64,000 nucleotides of DNA from assembly GCF_047496725.1 (NCBI RefSeq), contig NC_132986.1, positions 3,256,501-3,320,500 on the forward strand. Reading direction: 5' to 3'. The DNA comes from Anoplolepis gracilipes. Lineage: Eukaryota > Arthropoda > Insecta > Hymenoptera > Formicidae. A program made the position numbers and the translations under genes. The notes below the pieces were generated by a model. The model worked only from the letters and a program-made list of their open reading frames with translations. It was not told the origin of the DNA and did no database searches. Shown here one piece after another: positions 10,175 through 21,368 of the stretch; position 1 is the first letter of the stretch; each line of letters begins with the position of its first letter.

Positions 10175-10462
10175 GCTATCTCAGGTGCCACTGTGGAATA
10201 ACAGCGCATGCGAGCGTTATCCCCTCCACACGTCTACATAGTCCCAAGTCCCACGCCGTACGCTGCGTCGCTACACACGCAACTCCACAGCTGCGCTTGA
10301 GTGCGTTCCGTCCGCGATCTGGTAGCTCTGAGTCAAAATCGTACATTTTCTGAGATATTTCACAGTTTTAACTGAGAGAGGACAGCGTATCACTTTGATA
10401 CAATTGGACATTATTTTTTTCTCTTTTTTTTTCTCCATATATAATTATTTATATTTAAAAAA
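10175..10462. other. GC-richer leader upstream of the transposase gene
   Basis: No ORF of note. A GC-rich block (about 10,180-10,330, with CAC/GCG-rich sequence) is followed by an AT-rich stretch with tatataatt at about 10,437, just before the ATG at 10463. By position this is the likely promoter/5' UTR; no individual element can be proved. Confidence 0.3.
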
Positions 10463-13400
10463 ATGTATGATCAAAATAAATTGATAAAAATATTGACAAC
10501 GCCAGAATATAAATGCATAGATGAAAATGGAAAATGTTTTCCTCCCGCAAATCCTATGTATAAAAAAATAAATGAAAAAATGAAAGAATTGGATTCATAT
10601 ATAAGCCCGAAACATATATATACTATACTAAATACAGATAGACGCGGTATACATACTTCTATGCTAGAAATATTTAAAATAAGTAAAAATATTGAAAATT
10701 CTGTTAAAGAGACGGCTAACAGTTTTTCTGAATATTCATCCGAATGCGAAAATAAATTATGCGATAATAAGATGTTCAAACTTGTTATTTCTGAAAAAAA
10801 TTGAGATAATATAAAACCTTTTGTGAAACATTATAGTAATCGCCGATATCTAAAATTGAAACCTGGCGAATGGTCTAATGTATTTGCAACAAAAATATGG
10901 GAACAAACAAAAATTCCTTGTGCATTTACATTTAAAAATGCAATATCTCCAAGTCTGAACGCCAAATGTTTCGTACGTTTTTATGCAGTATGTAAGGAAT
11001 GTAAAGCAACATTAACCGGTAAATTGTTTAAAAAACCACACGATGGACAAGATGCAATGTTTGATTGTGCCTTGTTAAGATTTAACAATAAAATTAATCA
11101 TGTTAAAAAAAGACAATTGAAAGGTTCTCTTCGGCAAAAAATAGCTGGCCATTTAATAGATGCAAGAAAACCAGCAACAATATGGCGCTCAGAAAAGGCA
11201 AATAAAATAATGGAATTTGGTGATCAAGATCCACCAATTTTATTTTCATCTTGTGTTTTACGTAAAGCCAAGCAAAACGAATTAGACAATCGTTTAGGTA
11301 TTGTCGATTGTAATCCAATAGGAAACTTACAAATATATAAGTACACTAAAAGACCCGGTTCAATACATGGAATAGGCTTAGATCCATTTTATATTATGTA
11401 TTGGTCTAAAGAGCAAATGACTCTATACAAAATAATTAATCGTTCCGAAAATACATATTTTACTATGGACGCCACAGGCAGTATAGCGCAAAAATTGTCA
11501 ATGCCTGATGGCACAAAATCTGCCCATCTTTTTCTGTACCAATGTGTAATTGTGCCGGAAAACAAACGCGGTATCCCAGTTTTCCAAATGATATCTGCGA
11601 AACAAGATGCATCCCTTTTAACTTACTTTTTACTGGAAATTCGGAGAGCGGGTGCTACAGTGCCGTTTGTAATAATAACAGATTTCAGTCGCGCAATACT
11701 AGTTGCTTTAGCACGTGCATTTACAGATAGTACTGACCTTAAACATTATTTACAGCGTTGTTATGAAATCGCTGTAAATAATAAAGATGTGGCTCTGCCA
11801 GCCTCATATTTAAGGTTGGATGTTAGTCACGTAATAAAAATAATAAGTAGTTGGGAATGTTTACGACATTTACCTAATAAAGTACGTCAGTTTTATCTGA
11901 GATGCATTGCTCAAGCATACAAAATGCAATCTTTGGACGAATTATGTTCTTTTTTAACCTCCGTACTTGTTGTGGCTTTGAGCGAAGACGTTGGTTACAC
12001 CGATGGTGTCTCTGTTCCAGCTGAGACATGCTTACGATCTATAAATGATTGTATTAAAGGTGTACATGTTGAAGATTTTAATCCTCAAGAATCAGAATTA
12101 GATTATTTCACTTCTAAAGACACTCCGTTATCCTGGCAGAAATGGAGCGATAATTTGTACGCCAAAGCTAGCACTTTAGCATTAAAATCAGAAAATGGAG
12201 ATATAGTTAATGCATTTTATAATCCTACAGCTGCTCAGAAAATTAAAAAATTAATGCAAGATTTGCCGCTATGGACAGGTGTAATGCGTCCACATTTTAA
12301 AACTGGCACTGAAATCGCGACGTCTTCTTCAGTCGAATCGCTTTTCGCTGAATATAAGACACGAGTTTTCAAAGGATGCATTCCGATGAGAGTTGATAAA
12401 TTTGTAGCCAGTCACCTGAATTATCTCGACGGCAGATTACGTTTGGATAATGCTGCAAATACTTTTTCTGCACAACAAGAATGCAAAACATCCCCGAAAA
12501 ATAATGATGTCGACACAAATAAATCTGAGGATGATAAATATTCCGACTTTTCCAGTAAGTCGCATTTTAATTCAACATCGATTTCTAACATTAATGATAA
12601 CACTATTGCAAACAGCGTAAATTCTGTTACAGACAGTTTTTACGATATGCAAAAGAATCATTCAGAAGCATCAAATTCGATATGCTCAATTTCTGACGAC
12701 ACTGTAAATCCATTAAATTTTCAAGAAAATTGGAGGGGTTTAAAAAACAAAAATGAATATACCAACATTAAAAAAAAATCATACTTGGACAAATGTCCCG
12801 AGTGGGAAAGTGTCGAATCAACAGATGCGGTTTTTATCCCAATAATGAAAAATGGTAATTTATGCCAGCCGGTTAAATTACAAAAAGACACTGTAATGAT
12901 ACGAAATACATGCGCTTTTGACTCTCTTTTACATATAACTGCACACATAATAGGTGTCAATACAGAATACAAACGTATTGTACAAGATATGGATGATTCT
13001 TTCATGCAGTTAGCAACAAAAATTGTATCTCGAGGAAAAATAACTAAAAACGAGTACACTGAAAGAGCATCCTTCCTCAATAATTTGTTATTATTCCAAC
13101 AAACAAAGTACACTAGGCATTTCCAAACGTTAGACGCTATGTGTAACGCTGCTCACCTAGCCGAATATACTTTCGCCTCGTTACCTAGTGTTTGCAGGAG
13201 CAAAAAATGTGAAATTTGTAATTACTCCAATGAGAGAAACTTCGCAACTATAAGCATTAACGTGGATCTCTTATTACATAAAGGGCTTGAAGATATCCAA
13301 GATGCCATTGATGACGTAATTATGTCGAAACAAACTTGCATAAAATGTAATAATTCATGCCACATTGCAGAAAGATATGGTCCGCAGATTATAATAGACA

Positions 13401-13678
13401 CTAGTATTTTAACAGACAAAAATTATTTACAAAATATAGGATTAGAACCTAAAAGTTATACTTTACATAGTATTGCAAAAAACATCACAATATCTGATAA
13501 CAAATACGCATTGAGAGGAGTCGTCAATTACATAAATCATGCACAACATTACACAGCTTTATTATTTACTAATGTCTCGTGGTATGAATATGACGACTTA
13601 AAATTAAAGAGAACACAAGTGTCTCCAACGAAATATATGATAGTTCCACACGTGTTAATATATGCACAAATAAAATAA
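10463..13678 (+). CDS. MULE/NOF-type transposase fused to a USP-like cysteine peptidase (one in-frame TGA)
   Basis: The frame runs 1,071 codons from the ATG at 10463 to the TAA at 13678, with a single TGA at 10802-10804. The remaining 951 codons from 10823 are open. In that part, transposase blocks are FTMDATGS (about residue 216), VIITDFSRA (about 289) and SSVESLFAEYK (about 506), a DDE triad spaced as in MULEs. A low-complexity Asn/Ser linker (about 555-650) follows. The C-terminus looks like a ubiquitin-specific protease: NTCAFDSLLH (Cys box, about 697), CEIC and CIKC pairs (zinc fingers) and HYTALLF...WYEYDD (His box, about 910). It should bind the element's arms; the peptidase's role is unknown. 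Nearly intact, hence recent. The TGA could be a sequencing or host mutation. Confidence 0.85.
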
Positions 13679-13689
13679 AATACAGCGAA

Positions 13690-13835
13690 TTTTATTTTTA
13701 AGATATATATTTTCAGTTTTATTTTTAAGATATATATTTTCAGTTTTATTTTTAAGATATATATTTTCAGTTTTATTTTTAAGATATATATATATATTTT
13801 CAGTTTTATTTCTAAGATATATTTTTAAGATATAT
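13690..13835 (+). repeat. 27-bp minisatellite after the transposase gene
   Basis: About five copies of a unit of the form cagttttatttttaagatatatatttt begin a few bases after the stop codon. They probably form the 3' UTR and may include the poly(A) signal region. Confidence 0.8.
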
Positions 13836-14344
13836 ATAAAAATTTTGTTCCAAATATTATATGTAACCATCAATTGTAGTTTTCAAAGATACGATTTATT
13901 CAATCAGTTTCGTTTTATTCATACATACTTTACATTGATATTTTAAAATTACATTTGGATATTTATCATATTTTTCTATTTTAAAGTTCTCGAAAAAAAA
14001 AAAAAAAAAAAAAAAAATATATGCATATATGTTTATATATATATAAAACTAAAAAAAAATATTAAAAAATTAAAAACAAAAAAAATTTTCAAAACAAAAA
14101 AAAAAAACAGAAGGAACCATAATCTTGTCACGTCCACGTCGTTGGTTCTGGTCACGCTAAGAACGAGAAAAATTCATCTTTTAATTTTATCCAAACGCTT
14201 TAATTCGGAAACAATTTTAAAGAAGCTAAAAAAAAAATTGAAAATCATCATGATTTTACATATCAAATATACATTACTTTTGAAGAGCCAGTTCTTAAAG
14301 TAAATGTTTAAAAAAATTTCTAATTATTTCTATCATTGGTACTC
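13836..14344. other. AT-rich spacer inside the foldback element
   Basis: Contains an A run at about 13,996-14,018 and several other A-rich runs. No gene or repeat relationship is visible apart from weak similarity to the arm unit near its right edge. Confidence 0.5.
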
Positions 14345-16558
14345 TGTGAAAAGGCAATGTACATGCCCAAAACTATACCAATACTCTTTTAGAATTAAAG
14401 GAACTATCGATAATCGACCGGCATCTCACCTTTATGTATGAAATTACGCGTTTTTCAGGTATAATAATTAATTAAAAAATTATCTAATTATTTTAAATGG
14501 CAGAACTCTTTGGAAAGGCATTGTACAAGCCCAGAACTATATGAGAACTCTTTTATATTGAGCAGAACTATCGATAATCGACCGGCATCTCACCTTTATG
14601 TATGAAATTACGCGTTTTTCGGGTATAATAATTAATTAAAAAATTATCTAATTATTTTAAATGGCAGAACTCTTTGGAAAGGCATTGTACAAGCCCAGAA
14701 CTATGTGAGAACTGTTTTATATTGAGCAGAACTATCGATAATCGACCGGCATCTTACCTTTATGTATGAAATTACACGATTTTCGGGTATAATAATTAAT
14801 TAAAAAATTATCTAATTATTTTAAATGGCAGAACTCTTTGGAAAGGCATTGCACAAGCCCAGAACTATATGAGAACTGTTTTATATTGAGCAGAACTATC
14901 GATAATCGACCGGCATCTCACCTTTATGTATGAAATTACGCGTTTTTCGGGTATAATAATTAATTAAAAAATTATCTAATTATTTTAAATGGCAGAACTC
15001 TTTGGAAAGGCATTGTACAAGCCCAGAACTATGTGAGAACTGTTTTATATTGAGCAGAACTATCGATAATCGACCGGCATCTCACCTTTATGTATGAAAT
15101 TACACGATTTTCGGGTATAATAATTAATTAAAAAATTATCTAATTATTTTAAATGGCAGAACTCTTTGGAAAGGCATTGCACAAGCCCAGAACTATATGA
15201 GAACTGTTTTATATTGAGCAGAACTATCGATAATCGACCGGCATCTCACCTTTATGTATGAAATTACACGATTTTCGGGTATAATAATTAATTAAAAAAT
15301 TATCTAATTATTTTAAATGGCAGAACTCTTTGGAAAGGCATTGTACAAGCCCAGAACTATGTGAGAACTGTTTTATATTGAGCAGAACTATCGATAATCG
15401 ACCGGCATCTTACCTTTATGTATGAAATTACACGATTTTTGGGTATAATAATTAATTAAAAAATTATCTAAACATTTTAAATGGCAGAACTCTTTGGAAA
15501 GGCATTGCACAAGCCCAGAACTATATGAGAACTGTTTTATATTGAGCAGAACTATCGATAATCGACCGGCATCTCACCTTTATGTATGAAATTACGCGTT
15601 TTTCGGGTATAATAATTAATTAAAAAATTATCTAATTATTTTAAATGGCAGAACTCTTTGGAAAGGCATTGTACAAGCCCAGAACTATGTGAGAACTGTT
15701 TTATATTGAGCAGAACTATCGATAATCGACCGGCATCTCACCTTTATGTATGAAATTACACGATTTTCGGGTATAATAATTAATTAAAAAATTATCTAAT
15801 TATTTTAAATGGCAGAACTCTTTGGAAAGGCATTGCACAAGCCCAGAACTATATGAGAACTGTTTTATATTGAGCAGAACTATCGATAATCGACCGGCAT
15901 CTCACCTTTATGTATGAAATTACGCGTTTTTCGGGTATAATAATTAATTAAAAAATTATCTAATTATTTTAAATGGCAGAACTCTTTGGAAAGGCATTGT
16001 ACAAGCCCAGAACTATGTGAGAACTGTTTTATATTGAGCAGAACTATCGATAATCGACCGGCATCTCACCTTTATGTATGAAATTACACGATTTTCGGGT
16101 ATAATAATTAATTAAAAAATTATCTAATTATTTTAAATGGCAGAACTCTTTGGAAAGGCATTGCACAAGCCCAGAACTATATGAGAACTGTTTTATATTG
16201 AGCAGAACTATCGATAATCGACCGGCATCTCATCTCGATCTGTATCTATGGGATTCGTTGTTTTTTATTTTATTTTAATTAACATTTTTCTGCTTTTGGG
16301 TGGCAGAACTCTTTTTAGAACTCATCTAGAACTATAGATCTTTTAATTTTCTACAATTACTGATAGCGAAAATGTCGTGGGACAAAGTGAGATGCTGCGT
16401 GAAGTTGGCATCTCAGTTTGTCCGAAGGCATTTTTTTTGCTTTAATCGCCAGAACTATTTGTTTAAACCATCAAGAACTCTAGAACTATTGAAAATAAAG
16501 TCAGAACTCTTAATTATTTGTGAGTTTCCACGAAATGATACGCCAGCTTCACACACAC
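14345..16558 (+). repeat. Right foldback arm with eleven 164-bp units
   Basis: Units start at 14409, 14573, 14737, 14901, 15065, 15229, 15393, 15557, 15721, 15885, 16049 and 16213, an exact 164-bp period. A degenerate half unit lies at 14,345-14,408. Diagnostic variants (acgcg/acacg, ttgtac/ttgcac, atgtg/atatg) mostly alternate between units, so the real repeat is a 328-bp dimer. The outer 333 bp match the left arm. Confidence 0.93.
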
Positions 16559-16567
16559 TGGTTTCTC
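16559..16567. repeat. Right target-site duplication (9 bp) of the foldback element
   Basis: TGGTTTCTC, identical to 9089-9097. Confidence 0.9.
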
Positions 16568-18135
16568 ATATATGACACTGAGTCGCTCTTCGAAATTCTT
16601 TCCATTCATCTTGCGTTAAATTTACCATGGGGACATTGGTTGTTAAAATATTTTCTACACGTTGCGCCAAATTTTTAAGTTTGTCGGCGAACCACACAAC
16701 GCAATTGGCTTCGCAACGAGAATGACACGCGGATAACGAATTATCGTACAAGCAATGTATATAATAAGCGATACTAAATACTTGGTGATGTTGATAAAAA
16801 TTTTCTTCTTTTTTCACCAAAACGCACTCCAGGTCGGCATACACGAGGAAAGGTAGCCGCTCCTTCCTGTTGTAGTTGGCGAATGCGAGCCACCTGTCCT
16901 TATCGCTCGGTAACCGGATAGCGCAGTCGTTCATCTTTCACAGTCTACTGAATGCGACAGTAGTTTCTCGTCCGAGTGAAAATAGTGCATGCATCTGTAA
17001 AATAAAAGTAAAAATTTGTATATCCTTGTTTTAAATATTTTTAGACAGTTTTATTAAATATACATATCGATTGCAGATATATTTTTTAGCCTTGTGTTTG
17101 CTAAGTTGTGAACTCCCGAGCCTGGATAAATTCTTGATCCACGCGAAATGTCCGATATCTCGCGCATCTTGCATATAGAGCAAGTTGACGTGCTTGTCCC
17201 TCTTTTGCTCCGTAAGGCATAACGGGATAATGTTTTCATTTTCGATGGTATACACATTGATTGAAATGTCATTATAAATTTCAAATTTTTTAATTTGATT
17301 AAGAGTGACTGGAAACTCAATATCTTGGAGATTCGGTACTGTTGTATAATACGTGTACGATGATTGTCGGTCTGTGTTTCTTTCAACTGGATACAGAGCA
17401 GCCACCACCGCCCACGCAAAACATGCATTGTCTTGAGATTGCACGTTAACCACTGCTCGTTTCATTATTATCTTTGCGGTAATTGCACGCAACATCCGGT
17501 ATGCATAGAATTATATTTATTTATATTTACAGTCAAATTTAGTATACGCGATAATGCCCATCCGCTATCGCGTTCCTGAAATTCTTCGAGAGATACAAGG
17601 GTGGGCTCGACGACTCGCCGCTCATACCACTCACGTAAATCGGATGTACGAAAGAGTTTAAAGTTTCGCGTATTGATTGATTTATTGGCGCGCTTATCGC
17701 CCGCCACAAACTCGCACTGTATTCATTTTCACACTGCAGTGTTTTTTGCATAACGGCTCGCACGTGCTCGGGCACAATGTCGCTCGCGTCTTCCAAAAAT
17801 TGATGAGGTTCGATGTGATTATAATTTATAACCGCACCAGTCAAGATACGACCTTTGAACGCCGTATCGATCTCTCGCCAAATAAATCCATTTTCTTGCG
17901 AACTGCATCCTGCACCCGCGTGTACGAAACGCCTGCGCAACACATTTTTCAATCCTTTGAGTCACGCGTTTCGAACAATCAGCGATTGTCGATTTCCGAT
18001 CAATAATCGTGGTCGTTTAATTCGACTTTGTTCTTCCAACGACTCGATACATTCGTTACATTGCGCCTCCCACGCAATGTACTCCTCCATTGAATTTACC
18101 CAGGTGGATTGCTCTTACACAATTTGCTCCGTCAT
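16568..18135 (-). pseudogene. Protein-primed DNA polymerase B, N-terminal and exonuclease part
   Basis: Upstream half of the split gene. A likely start is the ATG at 18135, soon followed by an in-frame TAA; a second start at 18090 (MEEYIAWEAQCNEC) leads to a TGA near 17,966. Further blocks in changing frames: IDTAFKGRILTGAVIN (about 17,850), LREWYERRVVEPTL (about 17,610), NVQSQDNACFAWAVVAALYP (about 17,430), a CxxC/HxxxC zinc-like segment broken at 16,935-17,035, and the exonuclease motif LVYADLECVLVK (16,566-16,934). At least five lesions are visible. The order and content match the N-terminal region of Polinton pPolB. Transcription is leftward, as for 6973-9088. Confidence 0.8.
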
Positions 18136-18229
18136 GATTTTCAGACCGAACAAGATGCACGACTCGAAAATAATGGAGGTGCACCTCTTTGCAGCGATTT
18201 TATATCGCGATTCATAGACGTTTCTATCA

Positions 18230-18900
18230 CACATTTCGCGATTTGTCATCTAACGATGACGTTATGTCGAAAAAATTTTTTTGCTGTATTTCAAATATTA
18301 GCAGCTGCACATCGGCGCTGTATTTCATATATTAGCAGCTGCACATCGGCGCTCGAAAGTTTTGCAGTTTCAAATTACATGCAGCTGCATTTTGCGATTT
18401 GTCATATCTAGTTGGATTGTCACCTATGGGCCACGTCATCTCAAAGATTTGTCATATTTCGAATATTAGCAGCCGTATATCGGCGCTCGAAAGATTTACG
18501 GTTTCAAATTACATATAGTTGTCATTTAACCTTGACAATTTTGCGGTTTGTCACGCACACTTTAAACATTTTAGTAAGATTTGTCAGCGCATGGATAATT
18601 TGTAGTTTCAAATTACATGCAGCTGCGAGTTACTTTTTGATAATTTGTCACGTATATTTAGAATATTCAGGTGTGATTTCATCAGAAAATGTTGTCGTAC
18701 CTCAGCGCATGGAAAATTTTAAGCGCATTCGGCTAAAATCTTTGGGGATGTAATTATTAATTAGCAGCTGTATATAGGCGCTTGGAGAAAAAAGCTTGCT
18801 GTATCAACAATCACTCCCTCCACATTGCAATTTGTAGTGCTAAATTGTGAACAATAACCCCTCACATTGCAGTGTGTAGTGCTCAATTGTGCTTTAATAC
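18230..18900. repeat. Degenerate tandem repeats, possibly Polinton terminal region
   Basis: Recurring blocks: gcagctgcacatcggcgctc, tttcaaattacatgcagctg and ttgcgatttgtcat, in 4-5 diverged copies between 18,240 and 18,790. A roughly 45-bp direct repeat follows (attgcaatttgtagtgctaa... and its copy, 18,822-18,900). No coding sequence. It lies between the polymerase start and a spliced gene, so it may be the non-coding end of the Polinton; no matching left terminus is in the window. Confidence 0.5.
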
Positions 18901-18955
18901 TTAAAATAATTTAGTATCGTGTCAATCGTTTGTGGTCTCCGCTAAAGGAAGCAAC

Positions 18956-19698
18956 ATGAATTATTACGTCCCGATTACGGACACTCTGCCAAAAAAAGAG
19001 TAAGTTTTATTTTTTTAAATAATATTTTTATTATTTATATTAGTATTAAATAATATTTTTAATATTTATATAAATATTATATTTTTAATAACATTTTTCT
19101 AAAATTTTGTAGCATTTCATCCGAGTCTCGTCGCGCGGGTCGTATCTTGGGAAGAAGGTATGCTCTAACCCGGATATCATACAAATACTTGGAGATTGGA
19201 ATAAGCATCGGAGCTATGTCATATGTGGAATTACTTGTTGGTGATAACCGAGACACTCAAATAGTATTGCCTATCGTTACCTTGCACTCATTGATGCAGA
19301 AACGTGCTGATATTGAACGACATGTACAATCGACTGAAAGTGAACTATTATGGATCTGCGATCTATCTATCCAAATGATTACATTAACTGATTCCAAGAT
19401 TGTTAAATTAACATTATCTAATAATTCTTTGTATATGCATCCGCAAACATTGGTGCATTTATTCGATTTTGAAGATTGTATCTATCATATGCATTTCTGG
19501 CTGTGTCAAAATACATATATTGTTAATGAAAAGTTTAAACAATTTGTTAGCGTTTTGCAACGCAACAATATCACTGACGTTTACGATGCGGTAAAAGTGA
19601 TATGTGAGAGTGATGCATTTGACGGCAAATCACTCGTAGATTGTGAATTGTTAACATGTGCTGTAAATGATTTACTCTATGATGTTTGCAATAAATAA
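18956..19698 (+). CDS. Two-exon gene of unknown function (209 residues)
   Basis: Exon 1 is 18,956-18,999 (MNYYVPITDTLPKK), with donor gtaagt at 19,000. Exon 2 is 19,113-19,698 after a T-rich tract and ag. Splicing joins the frames exactly and yields 209 codons ending at TAA. The product has a mixed alpha/beta look (SYVELLVGDNRDTQIVLP, KRADIERHVQSTESELLWI) with no motif I can name. I associate similar proteins with insect Polinton neighbourhoods, so it may be the element's last gene. The reading frame is clean, unlike those around it. Function unknown. Confidence 0.6.
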
Positions 19699-19814
19699 AT
19701 TACCGTTTTTATTATTGATTTTTATTATTTCTTTCTTGGCCTATTCTTTATAAAACGTATGATGTATATAGTTGGATCTACATTCATTCTGCTAAAGATG
19801 TTGAAAAATGCTGA

Positions 19815-20035
19815 TGTAGATGAGAGGTGATACCTGAGTTAGAGGGAGATGAGACGTGATACTCGAGTTAAAGGGAGATGAGAGATGTGAGATTAAAATA
19901 TATATTTGGGAGGAGCGTGTACCATAAAAGAGTTTGCGACCATCCTTGTGACAATCTTGTTGCATCTGATAAAGAAAACGCGAGTTTGCGATCATCCTTG
20001 TGACATTTTTTTTGTTATATCTGATAAAAAAAAAA
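19815..20035. repeat. Two short direct duplications
   Basis: gtgatac(c/t)(c)gagtta(g/a)agggagatgaga occurs twice at about 19,826-19,885, and gcga(c/t)catccttgtgacaat-like blocks occur twice at about 19,935-20,010. No other content seen in 19,700-20,040. Confidence 0.55.
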
Positions 20036-20045
20036 CTTTGTGCTT

Positions 20046-20336
20046 ATGGATGACTTGATGGACATTTCATCCGATTCGTTCGAGTCGTCCGATTCATCCG
20101 AGTCGCCTAATTCACTCTTGATGAACATTTCATCCGATTCGTTCGAGTCGTCCGATTTGTTCGAGTTTGCCGAGTCGTCCGATTCGATGGACTTTTCGTC
20201 CGAGCATTCTGATTCGAATGTAGAATCCTTACACGATAGTGTTCTTGACGATAATTCTAGTGATTTCAATGATGTTGTAGAACCTATTATTCATACGTTA
20301 GATGATATACAAGTACGTGTACATATAATGAAATGA
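20046..20336 (+). CDS. Ser/Asp-rich low-complexity ORF
   Basis: A 96-codon frame starts at the ATG at 20046. It consists of imperfect repeats of ISSDSFESSDS, then a less repetitive end (VVEPIIHTLDDIQVRVHIM). The opposite strand is also open through the repeat. It may be an acidic protein or simply repeat-derived. No family recognised. Confidence 0.25.
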   Translation: MDDLMDISSDSFESSDSSESPNSLLMNISSDSFESSDLFEFAESSDSMDFSSEHSDSNVESLHDSVLDDNSSDFNDVVEPIIHTLDDIQVRVHIMK

Positions 20337-20690
20337 AATGACTGTGCATTATATCTTTTTATTATAAACTTGGGATTTCTGTTAAACACTGTATATCGTG
20401 TTTCATGCGATTATTGGAGAGGTCACAGATTGGGAGTGATGTGGGGCGCACACATCAAAGTGAAGTTTATCAATAAATCCGTGATTTACATGAATGCGGT
20501 GGATGTCTAAGACCGCTGTATCAATTAATACCGTGTAATTTTTGTCCGTTTTGTACGAAAGAAGACTAATGCATGAAAAATAAAACTATTATTGTATAAG
20601 TGTCGCGATAAGATGCGGTGGAGAGAACGCTCCAAAGCCCTCGGTGGTTTTGTGACTTCTGTGGTGCAGTTTTTCTGAAATCGTGAAATT
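20337..20690. other. No gene seen
   Basis: Mixed-composition sequence without long ORFs or recognisable repeats. Confidence 0.4.
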
Positions 20691-20693
20691 GGT

Positions 20694-20942
20694 TTGCCAA
20701 AGACTCATACAAGATCGCTAAAACTGTTTTTCGAGATACGTGATGATATAGACTTTTCATGTGATGTGATCAATGAGGATACCAAAGTAGAACTTTTACA
20801 ATTTGAGGATCCTGTTGTTGCGGAAATGAAGCATTTCCGAAAAGAGAAGCTGCTACAGATGAAAAGAGAAAGAAGGATAGACTTTTTAGAAGAGAGAAGA
20901 AAGCGACTTGTCTCTCACGCAATTAATACACGCATGTGGTAA
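20694..20942 (+). other. Charged ORF fragment, possible exon
   Basis: An open stretch with a Lys/Arg/Glu-rich helix (KHFRKEKLLQMKRERRIDFL) and no ATG at its start. A donor-like GTAAAC is at 20,939 and an acceptor-like T-tract plus cag at about 21,017-21,028, so it might be an exon. No family recognised. Confidence 0.2.
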
Positions 20943-21368
20943 ACGAAGAAATTCTGCATGAATTGTGTGTGTATTTATAATTTTTATAAAATTTTAAAGA
21001 TGTTAATAATGATATTTTTTTTTCAGAAGACGCTGTAGCGCGCTCTCTCTCTCTCCCCCCTTATTTTAATTTTTTTATCTTTTTATATTTTCTATTTTAT
21101 ATTGTATATTTTCATATTTTATATTTTTATGCTATTCAATTAGAATTATCTGTATGAATGCTGTTTGGAGCGACAGTTCGCGTCAGCTTTTAATTCTTTA
21201 TCAGCTGTGAAGAGTAAGTATTTATTGCTAACTCTTATGTCATGCACATCCCCTACCCTATTTTTTTTTACCGAGACGTTACCTAGCTGGAGCTGGAGCT
21301 GACATAAAGTGTTTGTCTGTGATCCAATGAAGTGAAGTTCATTTTCTAAAGTTAAAAATGTCAAATAT

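Larger units (their letters stand above)
9098..16558 (+). mobile_element. FB/NOF-like foldback element (Phantom-type MULE), 7,461 bp
   Basis: Both ends begin GTGTGTGTGAAGCTGGCG and stay complementary for several hundred bases; exact 9-bp duplications (TGGTTTCTC) flank it. The arms consist of a unique outer part plus 164-bp tandem repeats. The centre holds one long transposase/peptidase gene. Long repeat-built inverted arms, 9-bp TSDs and a MULE-type DDE transposase are the established hallmarks of Drosophila FB/NOF and of the Phantom subclass of Mutator elements. Removing the element and one TSD copy brings the two halves of the Polinton polymerase together, apart from a one-base discrepancy at the junction. 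It inserted after the Polinton did. Confidence 0.9.

Noticed and set aside
14409..16212. Regular repeats resembling a CRISPR array
   Set aside because: Units are 164 bp with no unique spacers, lie in transposon arms with inverted counterparts, and the DNA is eukaryotic.
16372..16575. 67-codon ORF repeated as a 69-codon ORF at 9075-9284
   Set aside because: Both are readings of the outer inverted repeat of the foldback element, not genes.
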